DNA of 64,000 nucleotides, from assembly GCA_037388465.1 (NCBI GenBank), contig JARRKE010000002.1, positions 42,207 to 106,206 of the forward strand, written 5' to 3'. The notes beneath the pieces were generated by a model. It had not been told where the DNA came from and searched no databases. It saw only the letters and a program-made list of their open reading frames with translations. The position numbers were made by a program, and so were the translations under genes. Positions 48,600 through 60,151 of the stretch are shown here, piece by piece. Every line of letters starts with the position of its first letter. The stretch's first letter is position 1. This stretch comes from Gammaproteobacteria bacterium (GTDB lineage: Bacteria > Pseudomonadota > Gammaproteobacteria > SpSt-1174).

Positions 48600-48653
48600 T
48601 TATCCGCTGATTCGTACCTGTAGGTTGTCGATCACGCAGGGGAGGCTTTAACA

Positions 48654-49028
48654 ATGAGTCAGTTCATCAACAACGTCCTGGCCTACGGCAGTCTGACCGG
48701 CGTGAATGCGTCCGCCAAATCCCAGGCCACGAATCCCGGCGAATCGAATACCGGCAAGACCTTGCCGGCGGAGAACGGGCAGGGCGGCAAATCGGGGACC
48801 GCCAACCTCGAACAGGCCGTCGTTCAGGTTAACGATTATCTGCAGACCCAGCGCCGCAATCTGGAGTTCAGCGTGGACAAGGCCAGCGGCGAGACGGTGA
48901 TCAAGGTGCGTGACCAGGATAGCGGCAAGGTCATCCGCCAGATTCCTGCCGAATACATGCTGGCACTGGCTCAGTCTTTGCATGAGGCCCAGAAGGTGTC
49001 ATCCACCGGCCTCAAAATCGAAGGCTGA
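48654..49028 (+). CDS. flaG: FlaG-family protein
   Basis: 124 residues. The C-terminal FlaG core is recognisable: VVQVNDYLQTQRRNLEFSVDKASGETVIKVRDQDSGKVIRQIPAEYML (about 60-107), ending with a helix ALAQSLHEAQ. The N-terminal 50 residues are polar and disordered. FlaG affects filament length in several polar-flagellated bacteria. Between fliC and fliD as is usual. GGGGAGG site. Its exact job is not known. Confidence 0.88.
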   Translation: MSQFINNVLAYGSLTGVNASAKSQATNPGESNTGKTLPAENGQGGKSGTANLEQAVVQVNDYLQTQRRNLEFSVDKASGETVIKVRDQDSGKVIRQIPAEYMLALAQSLHEAQKVSSTGLKIEG

Positions 49029-49051
49029 ACGCAACACAGGACAAGCGAATC

Positions 49052-50482
49052 ATGTCGGGAGCCATCAGTTCACCGGGAATCGGTTCAGGGATCGACGTTC
49101 AATCCCTGGTCAATCAGCTCTTGCAGGCGGACTTCGGCCCGCAGCAGACCACGCTGAAAAACAAGGCGAGCACGCTGAATGCACAGCTGTCCGCCTTCGG
49201 TACGCTAAGCAGCGACGTGTCGAGTATCGGCGACAGCCTGTCGGCACTGAAAGACCTGCAGCTGGGCTATCAGGCCAGCTCCAGCGACAGCGCGGTGTTG
49301 ACCGCCACCACTGACAGCACGGCCACCGCCGGCAACTACAGTATCAGTGTGACGCAGTTGGCGCAGGCGCAAAGCCTGGCCAGCGCATCCTACAGCGCGC
49401 CGACCGATGTCGTCGGGACCGGAACGCTGACCTTCCAGTTCGGCAGCTACGACAACAGCACGACGCCGCCCACGTTCACGGCCAATGCCGCGACGTCGAG
49501 CAAGACGATCACGCTCGACAGTTCCAACAACACCCTGCAGGGTGTGGCGACGGCGATCAATCAGGCCAACTTCGGCGTCTCGGCCACCATCGTCAACGAT
49601 GGCTCGGGTTACCGGTTGGCCCTGACCTCGAAGAGCGGCACGCAAAACGCCCTGCAGATTACCGCCGGCGATCCGTCCCTTGCGGGCCTGGCCTATGCCG
49701 GCACGGACAATACCTCCGGCGTGAGCCAGACCGCGGCCGCGCAGGATGCCAAGCTGAGCGTGAATGGCATCGCCATCACCGGACAAAGCAACACCCTGAG
49801 CGATGTCGTCCAGGGCGTGACCCTCAATCTCACCGGCATCAGCAGCGGCGTGCCGGTGTCGCTCGATGTCACGCCGGACAGCAGCGCCGTGACGAAAAAG
49901 GTCCAGGCCTTCGTCGATGCCTACAACGGTCTGGCCAACGACGTCGGAAAGCTGGCGTCCTACGACAGCAAGACCAAGCAGGCCGGACTGCTGCTCGGCG
50001 ATCCGACCCTGCGCAATCTGGTCTCCCAGTTTCAAAACGGCGTGGTGCAGAAAATCCCCGGCGCCGGCACCGGCTATGCCACGCTCATGGACCTGGGGGT
50101 GACCGCCAACGCCGACGGTACCCTGAGCCTGGACAGCGGCAAGCTGACCGACGCGGTGAACACCGACTACGGCGCCGTGGTGACCGCCCTGCAGGGCGCC
50201 GGCAAGCAGCTTGGCACCCTGGTGGACAACATCACCGGCAGCGGCGGCATCCTGACCTCGCGTACCGACACCATCAACACACAGCTCGGCAATATTCAGG
50301 ATCAGCTGAGCCGGCTGAATACCCGGATGCAGGCCGAACAGCAATCTCTGCTGCAGGAATACGCCGCGATGGACACGCTGGTCGCCAACCTCAAGAGCAC
50401 GGGGGACTACCTGACCCAGCAGCTTTCGAGCATTGCGGCAATCGGCACCAGTTCGAGCATCAGTTCCTCCAGTGGCGGTTGA
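49052..50482 (+). CDS. fliD: Flagellar filament cap protein FliD (HAP2)
   Basis: 476 residues. Conserved start ISSPGIGSGIDVQSLVNQLLQADFGPQQTTLKNKAS and C-terminal region TRTDTINTQLGNIQDQLSRLNTRMQAEQQSLLQEYAAMDTLVANL. The middle has the IGTLTF/VNDGSGYRLALTSKSG-like repeats of FliD. It caps the filament and folds flagellin in place. Starts 23 bp after flaG. Intact. Confidence 0.95.
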   Translation: MSGAISSPGIGSGIDVQSLVNQLLQADFGPQQTTLKNKASTLNAQLSAFGTLSSDVSSIGDSLSALKDLQLGYQASSSDSAVLTATTDSTATAGNYSISVTQLAQAQSLASASYSAPTDVVGTGTLTFQFGSYDNSTTPPTFTANAATSSKTITLDSSNNTLQGVATAINQANFGVSATIVNDGSGYRLALTSKSGTQNALQITAGDPSLAGLAYAGTDNTSGVSQTAAAQDAKLSVNGIAITGQSNTLSDVVQGVTLNLTGISSGVPVSLDVTPDSSAVTKKVQAFVDAYNGLANDVGKLASYDSKTKQAGLLLGDPTLRNLVSQFQNGVVQKIPGAGTGYATLMDLGVTANADGTLSLDSGKLTDAVNTDYGAVVTALQGAGKQLGTLVDNITGSGGILTSRTDTINTQLGNIQDQLSRLNTRMQAEQQSLLQEYAAMDTLVANLKSTGDYLTQQLSSIAAIGTSSSISSSSGG

Positions 50483-50565
50483 CGCAAAGCGCACCTCCGT
50501 CCACAGACATCATTGACGAGCATCAGCGAAGTGGCCGAGCCACGACAGCCGAAGAGACAGCAGCC

Positions 50566-50982
50566 ATGACACAGCATCCAAACCAAGCCCTGAATGCATA
50601 CCGACAGGTCGGCCTGGCCGGCCATGTGGCAAGCGGCGAGACCAGTCCGCATACCGTAATCCAGCTTTTGATGGACGGTGCGCTGGACAGAATCTCGACT
50701 GCGCGCAGCGCCATGGCGCACCGTGACCTGATGCGCAAGGCCCAGGTGATTCCCGAAGCGATCCGCATCATCGACGGCCTGCGGATCCATCTGGACCACG
50801 AACGCGGGGGCGAGCTTGCCGGCAACCTGGCCGCGCTTTACGACTACATGTCGCGGCGCTTGATCGATGCCAACATGAACGACGATCCGCAGGCGCTGGA
50901 CGAGGTCAGCGGCCTGCTGGGCGAGATCAAGGCCGGTTGGGACGCGATCGCGCCTGCGGCAGCGGACGGGCAGGGTCTATGA
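50566..50982 (+). CDS. fliS: Flagellin export chaperone FliS
   Basis: 138 residues. Typical pattern NQALNAYRQVGLAGHVASGETSPHTVIQLLMDGALDRISTAR and a helical body with LAALYDYMSRRLIDANMNDDP. Start at ATG 50566; sequence in frame before it runs back into the end of fliD. FliS binds the flagellin C-terminus. Overlaps the next gene by 4 bp. Confidence 0.92.
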   Translation: MTQHPNQALNAYRQVGLAGHVASGETSPHTVIQLLMDGALDRISTARSAMAHRDLMRKAQVIPEAIRIIDGLRIHLDHERGGELAGNLAALYDYMSRRLIDANMNDDPQALDEVSGLLGEIKAGWDAIAPAAADGQGL

Positions 50983-51314
50983 CGAGCAATCGCGTCAGTC
51001 TGCGCGTGACCCGCCTGGCATCCCTGGTCGAGGCTTACCGTGCCCTGCTGGAGACGGCGCAGGGTTCTGCCGAGTGGCAGACGATCCGCGAAAGGGAGGT
51101 TGAGCTGCGCCGGCAACTCGAATCCGTGCTGCAGGAACCGCTGCAACGCCATGAGGCCGATGCGGTCCGCATCCAGTTGCAGGAACTGCTGGTGATCAAC
51201 CACGCCCTCAGCGAGCATATCGAGCGTCAACGCTCGAGGCTGTTCTCGGACATGCGGCACGCCAATCAGGTCCGCCGGGCCGCCGTCGCCTACCGTCATA
51301 CGGTCATGGGCTGA
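50979..51314 (+). CDS. fliT: FliT-like export chaperone
   Basis: 111 residues, all helical and charged (REREVELRRQLESVLQEPLQRHEAD, LVINHALSEHIERQRSRLFSDM). Sequence similarity in FliT is low in general; the call uses size, helical character and the fliD-fliS-fliT order. FliT would chaperone FliD. ATG overlaps the fliS stop. Confidence 0.7.
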   Translation: MTSNRVSLRVTRLASLVEAYRALLETAQGSAEWQTIREREVELRRQLESVLQEPLQRHEADAVRIQLQELLVINHALSEHIERQRSRLFSDMRHANQVRRAAVAYRHTVMG

Positions 51315-51330
51315 ACGCCGCCCATGCATT

Positions 51331-51903
51331 ATGCTTACCGGCATGGACGTCGTGGATAATCCTCTCGAACAGGGCGTTGTCTATCAGGCATCGTTGCCGG
51401 TCGCCTGGCGGCCGCTGACGGAACCGCCTTCGGAAGACCGCCTGCTCAGCCTCAACGAGAGCAACTGCAAGCTGTTGCGGATGCTTTCGGTACTCGATGA
51501 CCAGCCCCCGGAGATCAAGGACGCCAGTCCCGAGATTGCACAGGAACTGATCCGTCTCGACTCCAAACTCAGCCTCGTTCTCGAACTGGTGAGCGAGGTG
51601 CTTGCCCATCAGTTGGATGTCCCCGAACCTACACCCGTCGCCGTTTCCGAGTATGGAATCGAATGGCAGGGCACCGAGCTGCCGGAGGTAAATCGGCACG
51701 TTCTGGTGGAGGTTTATCTCAATGTTTTCTTCCCCCGCCCACTAAAGGTGTGCGCAATTGTGAACGCCGTCACAAAACAGGAAAGTGGTACCGCCAAAAT
51801 ACTGGCGCGCTTTTCGGGATTAAGTGAAGATGTTCGTGACGGTCTTGCCAAGCTGATCTTCAGACACCACCGAAGACTGATCGCCAGCCGTCGCAGTGTG
51901 TGA
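51331..51903 (+). CDS. PilZ-like protein of the flagellar cluster
   Basis: 190 residues, soluble. The segment VAVSEYGIEWQG recalls the second PilZ motif (D/NxSxxG), followed by beta-strand-like LVEVYLNVFFPRPLKVCAIVNAV. The first PilZ motif RxxxR at the domain start is not clear, so c-di-GMP binding is uncertain. The C-terminus RHHRRLIASRR is basic. PilZ-type genes are often found after fliDST in polar-flagellated gammaproteobacteria. Start at 51331 or at ATG 51343; neither has a strong ribosome site. Confidence 0.65.
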   Translation: MLTGMDVVDNPLEQGVVYQASLPVAWRPLTEPPSEDRLLSLNESNCKLLRMLSVLDDQPPEIKDASPEIAQELIRLDSKLSLVLELVSEVLAHQLDVPEPTPVAVSEYGIEWQGTELPEVNRHVLVEVYLNVFFPRPLKVCAIVNAVTKQESGTAKILARFSGLSEDVRDGLAKLIFRHHRRLIASRRSV

Positions 51904-51983
51904 GTTTTCCGGCATGACCGGATGGCATGACGACGGATTATTGGCGAAGCCCACGGGCTAGCCTTTCCAAGTTGTGATCATCC

Positions 51984-52004
51984 CGTTGCCAGGTACTGGC
52001 AACG
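51984..52004 (+). repeat. Perfect 9 bp inverted repeat upstream of fleQ
   Basis: CGTTGCCAG-GTA-CTGGCAACG in the 284 bp gap before fleQ, 80 bp after the PilZ-like gene. No T tract follows, so it is as likely an operator as a terminator. The rest of this gap (51904-52187) shows TATTAT at about 52162, a possible -10 without a good -35. Confidence 0.5.
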
Positions 52005-52187
52005 CAGCCGTTTGAACAGGTCCCGGGCGCTTCGTGAGTGTGCGGATCGCCTGGTCAGGGCCTGAGGCCGGAGTCGTCCCACACATTGACTAAAACAGCA
52101 TGCAGGACAGTGTGCTTTGGCGAAGTGACACCGCGGAGTACGGACCTTCCGCGTGAAGACTATTATTAGACACCTAGGGTGAAAGCC

Positions 52188-53642
<1,455 letters not shown>

Positions 53643-53697
53643 CGCGGTAAAGCCTGATTCAACCTTAACTATATGAAGAGTAACTAAAAAATAAGAT

Positions 53698-53713
53698 TGG
53701 TATGCTTTCTGCT
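53698..53713 (+). promoter_or_regulatory. Sigma-54-type promoter of fleSR
   Basis: TGGTATGCTTTCTGCT: GG and GC are 10 bp apart, as required for -24/-12, with TGC and a T at the -11 side. It lies in a locally AT-rich patch between fleQ and fleS. Transcription would start near 53724, which excludes the ATGs at 53702 and 53717 as start codons. Confidence 0.6.
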
Positions 53714-53725
53714 TGGATGGTGGGT

Positions 53726-54946
53726 ATGAATCCGAGCAGACAGCAAACCGACGTTTATGCACCCGCGACCGCCCTGATGAAGGCGGGTGTGGCGCAGGAA
53801 CAGGGGTTGGCTGAGGCCTTTGCCGCCTTCAACCGGCTTTCCGAAGAACTGGCCGTCTCCTACAGGGAATTGGAGCAAAAGGTCGAGCGGCTGTCCGGCG
53901 AACTGGCCGCGGCCCGCTCCGAACGCCTGGAAGAGCTGGCGGAAAAAGAGCGTCTCGCCAACCGCCTGAGCCGGCTGCTCGAATCGCTGCCCGGCGCCGT
54001 GGTCGTCACGGACGGCGCCGGCGTCATCACAGAGGCCAATCCGGCCGCATTCGAGTTCCTCGGTACCCCGCTGCTCGGCCTCGCATGGTCGGTCGTCGCC
54101 CGCCGCTTCGAGCGGGGCGGGCCGCGCGGCGGCGAGGCCACCCTCCCCAACGGGCGCAAGCTCAGTATGTCCACCCGTGCCCTGGGTGCCGAACCCGGCG
54201 AGATCCTGCTGTTGCAGGACGTGACCGAGACCAGCGCCCTGCGCGAACAGCTCGACCGCCACCGCCGGCTGGCCACCATGGGCGAGATGGCCGCCGGTCT
54301 CGCGCATCAGGTGCGTACCCCACTGTCCTCGGTGTTGCTTTATCTCCCACATCTCGAACGGCGCGACCTCGACGAGGCGCAGCGCGACCGTCTGCTGGGC
54401 AAGATCCGCGGACGCGTTCAGCATCTGGAAAGCCTGGTCATGGAGATGCTGCAGTTCGCCCGCGGCCGGTCCATGACGTTGACGCCCGTTCGCGTGCCGG
54501 AACTGATCCACGGCTTCGAGGATATGGTCAAGCCGCTGCTTGACGAGGCCGAAGGCCGACTGGAAATCGAATGGTCCGCACCGGGCGCCGCCCTCTGCCT
54601 GGCCGCCCAGCGCGAGGCGCTGCTGGGCGCCCTGCTGAACCTGGCCACCAACGCCATCCACGCCGCGGGTAACGGGGCGCGCATCACGCTGAGGATTTCA
54701 CGTCCCGCCGCCGGCTGGCTGTCGCTGACCCTGGCGGACAACGGGCCGGGCATTCCGGCCAATAAAGTGGAAAGAATCTTCGAACCGTTTTTTACCACCC
54801 GTACCCAGGGAACCGGGCTGGGGCTGGCGGTGGTGCGCAACGTGATCGAGGCGCACGGCGGCGAGGTGCGGTTGGATAAGGCGGGTGCGACGGGCGCGAG
54901 TTTCACCCTGCGCCTGCCCTTGATTGAGTGTCCGGAAGCAACCTGA
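53726..54946 (+). CDS. fleS: FleS/FlrB, cytoplasmic sensor histidine kinase
   Basis: About 406 residues from ATG 53726. No membrane helix. A PAS-like region (LLESLPGAVVVTDGAGVITEANPAAFEFLG) follows a coiled coil. The H-box is MAAGLAHQVRTPLSSVLLYL, the N-box ALLGALLNLATNAIHAAG, then DNGPGI and GTGLGLAVVRNV of the ATP-binding domain. It phosphorylates FleR. The start is uncertain: 53702 is the longest ATG-initiated frame but lies within the predicted sigma-54 promoter, and ATG 53777 is also possible since the conserved part begins LAEAFAAFNRLSEEL. Confidence 0.9.
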   Translation: MNPSRQQTDVYAPATALMKAGVAQEQGLAEAFAAFNRLSEELAVSYRELEQKVERLSGELAAARSERLEELAEKERLANRLSRLLESLPGAVVVTDGAGVITEANPAAFEFLGTPLLGLAWSVVARRFERGGPRGGEATLPNGRKLSMSTRALGAEPGEILLLQDVTETSALREQLDRHRRLATMGEMAAGLAHQVRTPLSSVLLYLPHLERRDLDEAQRDRLLGKIRGRVQHLESLVMEMLQFARGRSMTLTPVRVPELIHGFEDMVKPLLDEAEGRLEIEWSAPGAALCLAAQREALLGALLNLATNAIHAAGNGARITLRISRPAAGWLSLTLADNGPGIPANKVERIFEPFFTTRTQGTGLGLAVVRNVIEAHGGEVRLDKAGATGASFTLRLPLIECPEAT

Positions 54947-54969
54947 AGCATCGGAATGAAGGTGAGGAA

Positions 54970-56301
<1,332 letters not shown>

Positions 56302-56304
56302 GGT

Positions 56305-56320
56305 TGGCATTGAATTTGCC
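56305..56320 (+). promoter_or_regulatory. Sigma-54 promoter of the fliE operon
   Basis: TGGCATTGAATTTGCC, matching TGGCAC-N5-TTGC with correct GG-N10-GC spacing. It begins 3 bp after the fleR stop and about 157 bp before fliE, leaving room for a long leader. I see no other feature in 56321-56477. Confidence 0.85.
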
Positions 56321-56477
56321 TGATACCTTGCGAGCGTCAATCCTCCGTCGCGCGAACACCGGGACGGCGGACATCGATGGGAGATTCGCGCCACAGCGGC
56401 AGGATGTTGCCGCCGCCCGGTGGCGGATCGCCGGCGGGTCGCGGAAAACGGAAGTGAAATAACGGGATCACGAACCG

Positions 56478-56801
56478 ATGAGTCAAGTCGAGATCAATCA
56501 GTTGCTGGCCCAGATGCGGTCCATGGCCGCGGCCGCCGACAATGCGCAGCCGGCGACGGCTGCGCCGGGCGCCGACAAACCGGATTTCGGCAAGCTGCTT
56601 TCCGAGTCGATCGACAAGGTCAACGAGGCGCAGCAGCATGCGGGCAATCTGGCCACCTCGTTTACCCAGGGAGACCCCAATGTCGAACTCGGGCAGGTGA
56701 TGGTCGCCCTGCAAAAGGCGAGCCTTTCCTTCGAGGCGATGACCGAGGTGCGCAACAAACTGGTTTCCGCGTACCAGGAAATCATGAACATGCAGGTTTA
56801 A
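56478..56801 (+). CDS. fliE: Flagellar basal-body protein FliE
   Basis: 107 residues. FliE signature DFGKLLSESIDKVNEAQQHAGNLATSFTQGDPNVELGQVMVALQKASLSFEAMTEVRNKLVSAYQEIMNMQV (about 35-107), a full match to the family. FliE joins the MS ring to the rod. First gene of fliEFGHIJ. Starts with weak GGGATC spacing. Confidence 0.96.
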   Translation: MSQVEINQLLAQMRSMAAAADNAQPATAAPGADKPDFGKLLSESIDKVNEAQQHAGNLATSFTQGDPNVELGQVMVALQKASLSFEAMTEVRNKLVSAYQEIMNMQV

Positions 56802-56819
56802 GGAACCGGCCGGGCTCAT

Positions 56820-58523
56820 ATGGCATTGCTCAACCTCGAAACACTGCGCACCCAGTTCGGCAACTTCGCCGGGCTTTCCGCATTCAGACAACTCGGTCTC
56901 ATGGTCGGTCTGGCGGCCAGCGTGGCCCTGGGCGTGGCCATCGTGCTGTGGTCGCAGCAACCGACCTACGGTCTGCTCTACGGCGGGCTGTCGGACAAGG
57001 ATTCCGCGCAGGTCATGAACGCCCTGCAGGCGGCGGGCATCGAGTACAAGGTCGATCCCCACAACGGCAACATTATGGTGCCGGCCGACAAGGTGTACAT
57101 GGCCCGCATCAAACTGTCCACCGAAGGCCTGCCCAAGGGCACGGCCTCTGGCCTGGATATGCTGAACAAGAATGCCGGCCCCTTCGGGACCAGCCAGTTC
57201 ATGGAGACGGTGCGCTATCACCGTGCCATCGAACAGGAACTGGAGCGCACCATCGCGAGCCTGGATAGCGTTCAGGACGACAAGGTGCATCTGGCCCTGC
57301 CCAAGCAGTCGGTGTTCATTCAGGATTCCCCCAAGCCTTCGGCCTCGGTGCTGGTGAATCTGTATGCCGGGCGCAAACTCAATGCGGCGCAGGTCGCCGG
57401 CATCGTGCACCTGGTGGCCTCGAGCGTGCCGGGCCTGCAGACCGACAAGGTCACCGTGGTGGATCAGCAGGGCAACCTGCTCACCGGCAACCAGGGCGGT
57501 GGAGACGCCATGGCCGGTTCCGCCATGAGCAGCGCCCAGTATGCGCTCACCCGCCGCCTGGACGAGAGTTACGCCAAGCGCATCACGCATATCCTCTCGC
57601 CGCTGGTCGGCGCCTCGGGGGTACGCGCCCAGGTTACCACCGATCTCGATTATTCCCTGATCAACACCACCAGCGAGAAATACGATCCGAACAGCAGCGT
57701 GGTGCGCAGCGAACAGACCTCCGACGACAGCCGCTGGGACGGCAGCAAAAACGGCGGCGTGCCCGGTTCGCTGACCAACCAGCCGCCCGCGGCCGGCAAG
57801 CCCGCCAAGCAGTCGGCCAGCGGCAGCCAGAATACGGCGACCGGCCAGAACGCCACCAGCACGCAGAACAACGGCAAGATGCTCGAGTCGCGCAAGCAGG
57901 CGACGCGCAATTACGAGATCGACAAGACCATTCAGCATATCAAGCAGGCGCCCGGCATCATCAAGCGCCTTTCGGTCGCCGTGGTGGTGGATTACAAGTC
58001 CACCGTCGGCAAGGACGGCAAGACCCAGCAGGTTCCGCTCTCGTCCCAGGAGATGGCCAATATCACCAACCTGGTCAAGGAGGCGGTCGGCTTCGACGCG
58101 ACACGAGGCGACAAGGTCAACGTCATCAATGCGCCGTTCATGGTCGACGCCCGCCCGCAGACTGCCGCCGCTCCCGCCGGCCCGTCGTTCTGGGCCCAGC
58201 CCTGGTTCTGGGATATTTCCAAGCAGGTGTTGGGTGGCCTGGCGGTACTGTTCCTGATGTTCGGCGTGCTGCGGCCGGTGCTGCGCAGCCTTTCTACTGC
58301 AAGCACGGCGGGCGCGGGGCAGGGGGCTCCCGCCCTTACCCAGGGTGGTGTGGCGCCAGCGGTGCTGGGTGTGGATACGGTGTCCCTCTCCGGCCAGCCT
58401 CAGCCCGCCCTGACGGACGGGTCGGGTTACGATCAGCAGCTGACGGCGGCGCGCACCCTGGCGGAATCCGACCCCAAACGCGTCGCGCAAGTCGTGAAGA
58501 CCTGGTTGGCCAAGGATGAGTGA
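56820..58523 (+). CDS. fliF: Flagellar MS-ring protein FliF
   Basis: 567 residues. N-terminal helix LGLMVGLAASVALGVAIVLW and C-terminal helix QVLGGLAVLFLMFGVLRPVL anchor it in the inner membrane. The periplasmic ring-building motifs YGLLYGGLSDKD, YKVDPHNGNIMVPADKV and LPKQSVFIQDSPKPSASVLVNL are intact. A Gln/Asn/Ser-rich loop lies at about 300-350. The C-terminal cytoplasmic tail (RVAQVVKTWLAKDE) binds FliG. The stop overlaps fliG by 8 bp. Confidence 0.96.
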   Translation: MALLNLETLRTQFGNFAGLSAFRQLGLMVGLAASVALGVAIVLWSQQPTYGLLYGGLSDKDSAQVMNALQAAGIEYKVDPHNGNIMVPADKVYMARIKLSTEGLPKGTASGLDMLNKNAGPFGTSQFMETVRYHRAIEQELERTIASLDSVQDDKVHLALPKQSVFIQDSPKPSASVLVNLYAGRKLNAAQVAGIVHLVASSVPGLQTDKVTVVDQQGNLLTGNQGGGDAMAGSAMSSAQYALTRRLDESYAKRITHILSPLVGASGVRAQVTTDLDYSLINTTSEKYDPNSSVVRSEQTSDDSRWDGSKNGGVPGSLTNQPPAAGKPAKQSASGSQNTATGQNATSTQNNGKMLESRKQATRNYEIDKTIQHIKQAPGIIKRLSVAVVVDYKSTVGKDGKTQQVPLSSQEMANITNLVKEAVGFDATRGDKVNVINAPFMVDARPQTAAAPAGPSFWAQPWFWDISKQVLGGLAVLFLMFGVLRPVLRSLSTASTAGAGQGAPALTQGGVAPAVLGVDTVSLSGQPQPALTDGSGYDQQLTAARTLAESDPKRVAQVVKTWLAKDE

Positions 58524-59523
58524 GGCGCTGGCTATGAACGGCGCCGAGCGCGCCGCAATCCTGCTCATGAGCCTGGGCGAACAGGACGCCGCCATGGTGC
58601 TCAAGCACATGGGCCCGCGCGAGGTGCAGAAGATCGGTTCCGCCATGGCGTCCTTGAGCCAGGTGACGCGCGCCACGGTCCATGACGTATTGACCCTGTT
58701 CAACGAGTCGGCGGGCGACCAGACCGCGCTGGGCATCGGCAACGACGACTACCTGCGCAGCGTGCTGGTGCAGGCGCTGGGCGAGGACAAGGCCAGCGGC
58801 ATCATCGACCGTATCCTGGCTGGCCAGAACACCAGCGGCCTCGACCAGCTCAAGTGGCTGGATGCGCGGGCGATCACCGAGATCATCCGGCTCGAACATC
58901 CGCAGATCATCGCCATCGTCCTCAGTCACCTGGACGCCGACCAGTCGGCCGAGGTGCTCATGCACCTGCCGGAGAACGTCCGTTCCGACATCGTCCTGCG
59001 TATCGCGACCCTGGAGACGGTGCAGCCGAATGCCCTGCGCGAACTCGACGAGGTGCTGGAACGTCAATTCTCCGGCAACACCAGCGTCAAGTCGTCGACC
59101 GTGGGCGGACTCAAGAGCGCGGCCAACATCCTCAACTATCTCGAATCCAGTGCGGAGACCTCCATCCTGGAAAAGGTCTCCGAATCGGACCCCTCCGTCG
59201 CCGAGGAGATAGAGGAACTGATGTTCGTGTTCGACAACCTGGTCGAAATCGACGATCGCGGCATTCAGACCCTGTTGCGCGAGGTCTCGACGGAAACCCT
59301 GGTGGTGGCGCTCAAGGGGGCGGAGGAAGCGCTGCGCGAGAAGATCTTCAAGAACATGTCCAAGCGCGCGGCGGAGATGCTGCGCGACGACCTCGAGGCC
59401 AAGGGCCCGGTGCGCCTGAGCGACGTGGAGGCTGCGCAAAAGGAGATTCTGGCGGTGGCCAGGCGCATGGCCGACGCCGGCGAGATCAGTCTCGGCGGCA
59501 AGGGCGGCGACGAGTATGTCTAA
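58516..59523 (+). CDS. fliG: Flagellar rotor switch protein FliG
   Basis: 335 residues. N-terminal domain ERAAILLMSLGEQDAAMVLKHMGPREVQKIG; middle EHPQIIAIVLSHLDADQSAEVLMHLPENVRSDIVLRIA (EHPQ motif); C-terminal torque helix with charged residues MFVFDNLVEIDDRGIQTLLREVSTETLVVALKGA. It meets MotA. Complete, so the rotor side of the motor looks intact. Overlaps fliF and fliH by 8 bp each. Confidence 0.97.
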   Translation: MSEALAMNGAERAAILLMSLGEQDAAMVLKHMGPREVQKIGSAMASLSQVTRATVHDVLTLFNESAGDQTALGIGNDDYLRSVLVQALGEDKASGIIDRILAGQNTSGLDQLKWLDARAITEIIRLEHPQIIAIVLSHLDADQSAEVLMHLPENVRSDIVLRIATLETVQPNALRELDEVLERQFSGNTSVKSSTVGGLKSAANILNYLESSAETSILEKVSESDPSVAEEIEELMFVFDNLVEIDDRGIQTLLREVSTETLVVALKGAEEALREKIFKNMSKRAAEMLRDDLEAKGPVRLSDVEAAQKEILAVARRMADAGEISLGGKGGDEYV

Positions 59524-60151
59524 GGTCATACAGGCGCAGGACGATACGGTCGTTTCCCTTTGGCAGGTGCCGACGGTGGCCGCCGGGGGTACGAGCGCCG
59601 AGGAACAGGCGTCGCTGCAACCGCCCACCGCCGAACATCTTGAACAGATTCAGTCGGATGCCTATGAAGAAGGCTATCAGGCAGGCCGCGAGGCCGGGTT
59701 GCAGGCCGGGGAACAGGAAATCCACGCCCGGATCGATCAGCTCGATCAGTTGCTGCACAGTCTGGCCCGGCCGCTGGAAACCGCCGACGAGCAGGTTGAG
59801 CAGGAACTCGTCACACTGGCCGTGACCGTCGCCCGGCAACTGGTGCGGCGCGAACTGCAGACCTCGCCCGACGAAATCGTCGCGGTGGTGCGCGAGGCGC
59901 TGGGTGTGCTGCCGTCGCATTCGAACGATATCCGGGTGGTCATGCATCCCGACGACGCCCAGCTGGTGCGCGAAGTATTGTCGGATACGGCGCAGGAGCG
60001 GGCCTGGCGGATCGTGGAGGACCCGGCCCTCACCCGCGGCGGGTGCCGGATCGACACCGACGTCAGCCGGGTGGACGCCACGCTGGAGCACCGCCTGAAC
60101 CAGGTCATCGCCTCGGTATGGGGGGATGCGCGCACGGGAGGCGGGGGATGA
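59516..60151 (+). CDS. fliH: Flagellar export regulator FliH
   Basis: 211 residues. An acidic N-terminus, then EEGYQAGREAGLQAGEQE (GxxxG-like repeats of FliH, about 58-75), and a C-terminal domain LAVTVARQLVRRELQTSPDEIVAVVREALG and GGCRIDTDVSRVDATLEHRLNQV like ATP-synthase stalk subunits. It binds FliI dimers. The stop overlaps the fliI start by 4 bp. Confidence 0.92.
   Translation: MSKVIQAQDDTVVSLWQVPTVAAGGTSAEEQASLQPPTAEHLEQIQSDAYEEGYQAGREAGLQAGEQEIHARIDQLDQLLHSLARPLETADEQVEQELVTLAVTVARQLVRRELQTSPDEIVAVVREALGVLPSHSNDIRVVMHPDDAQLVREVLSDTAQERAWRIVEDPALTRGGCRIDTDVSRVDATLEHRLNQVIASVWGDARTGGGG

Noticed and set aside
48594..48609. Sigma-54 promoter before flaG
   Set aside because: CGGCACTTATCCGCTG resembles a -24 box, but the GC is one base too close and it overlaps the fliC terminator.
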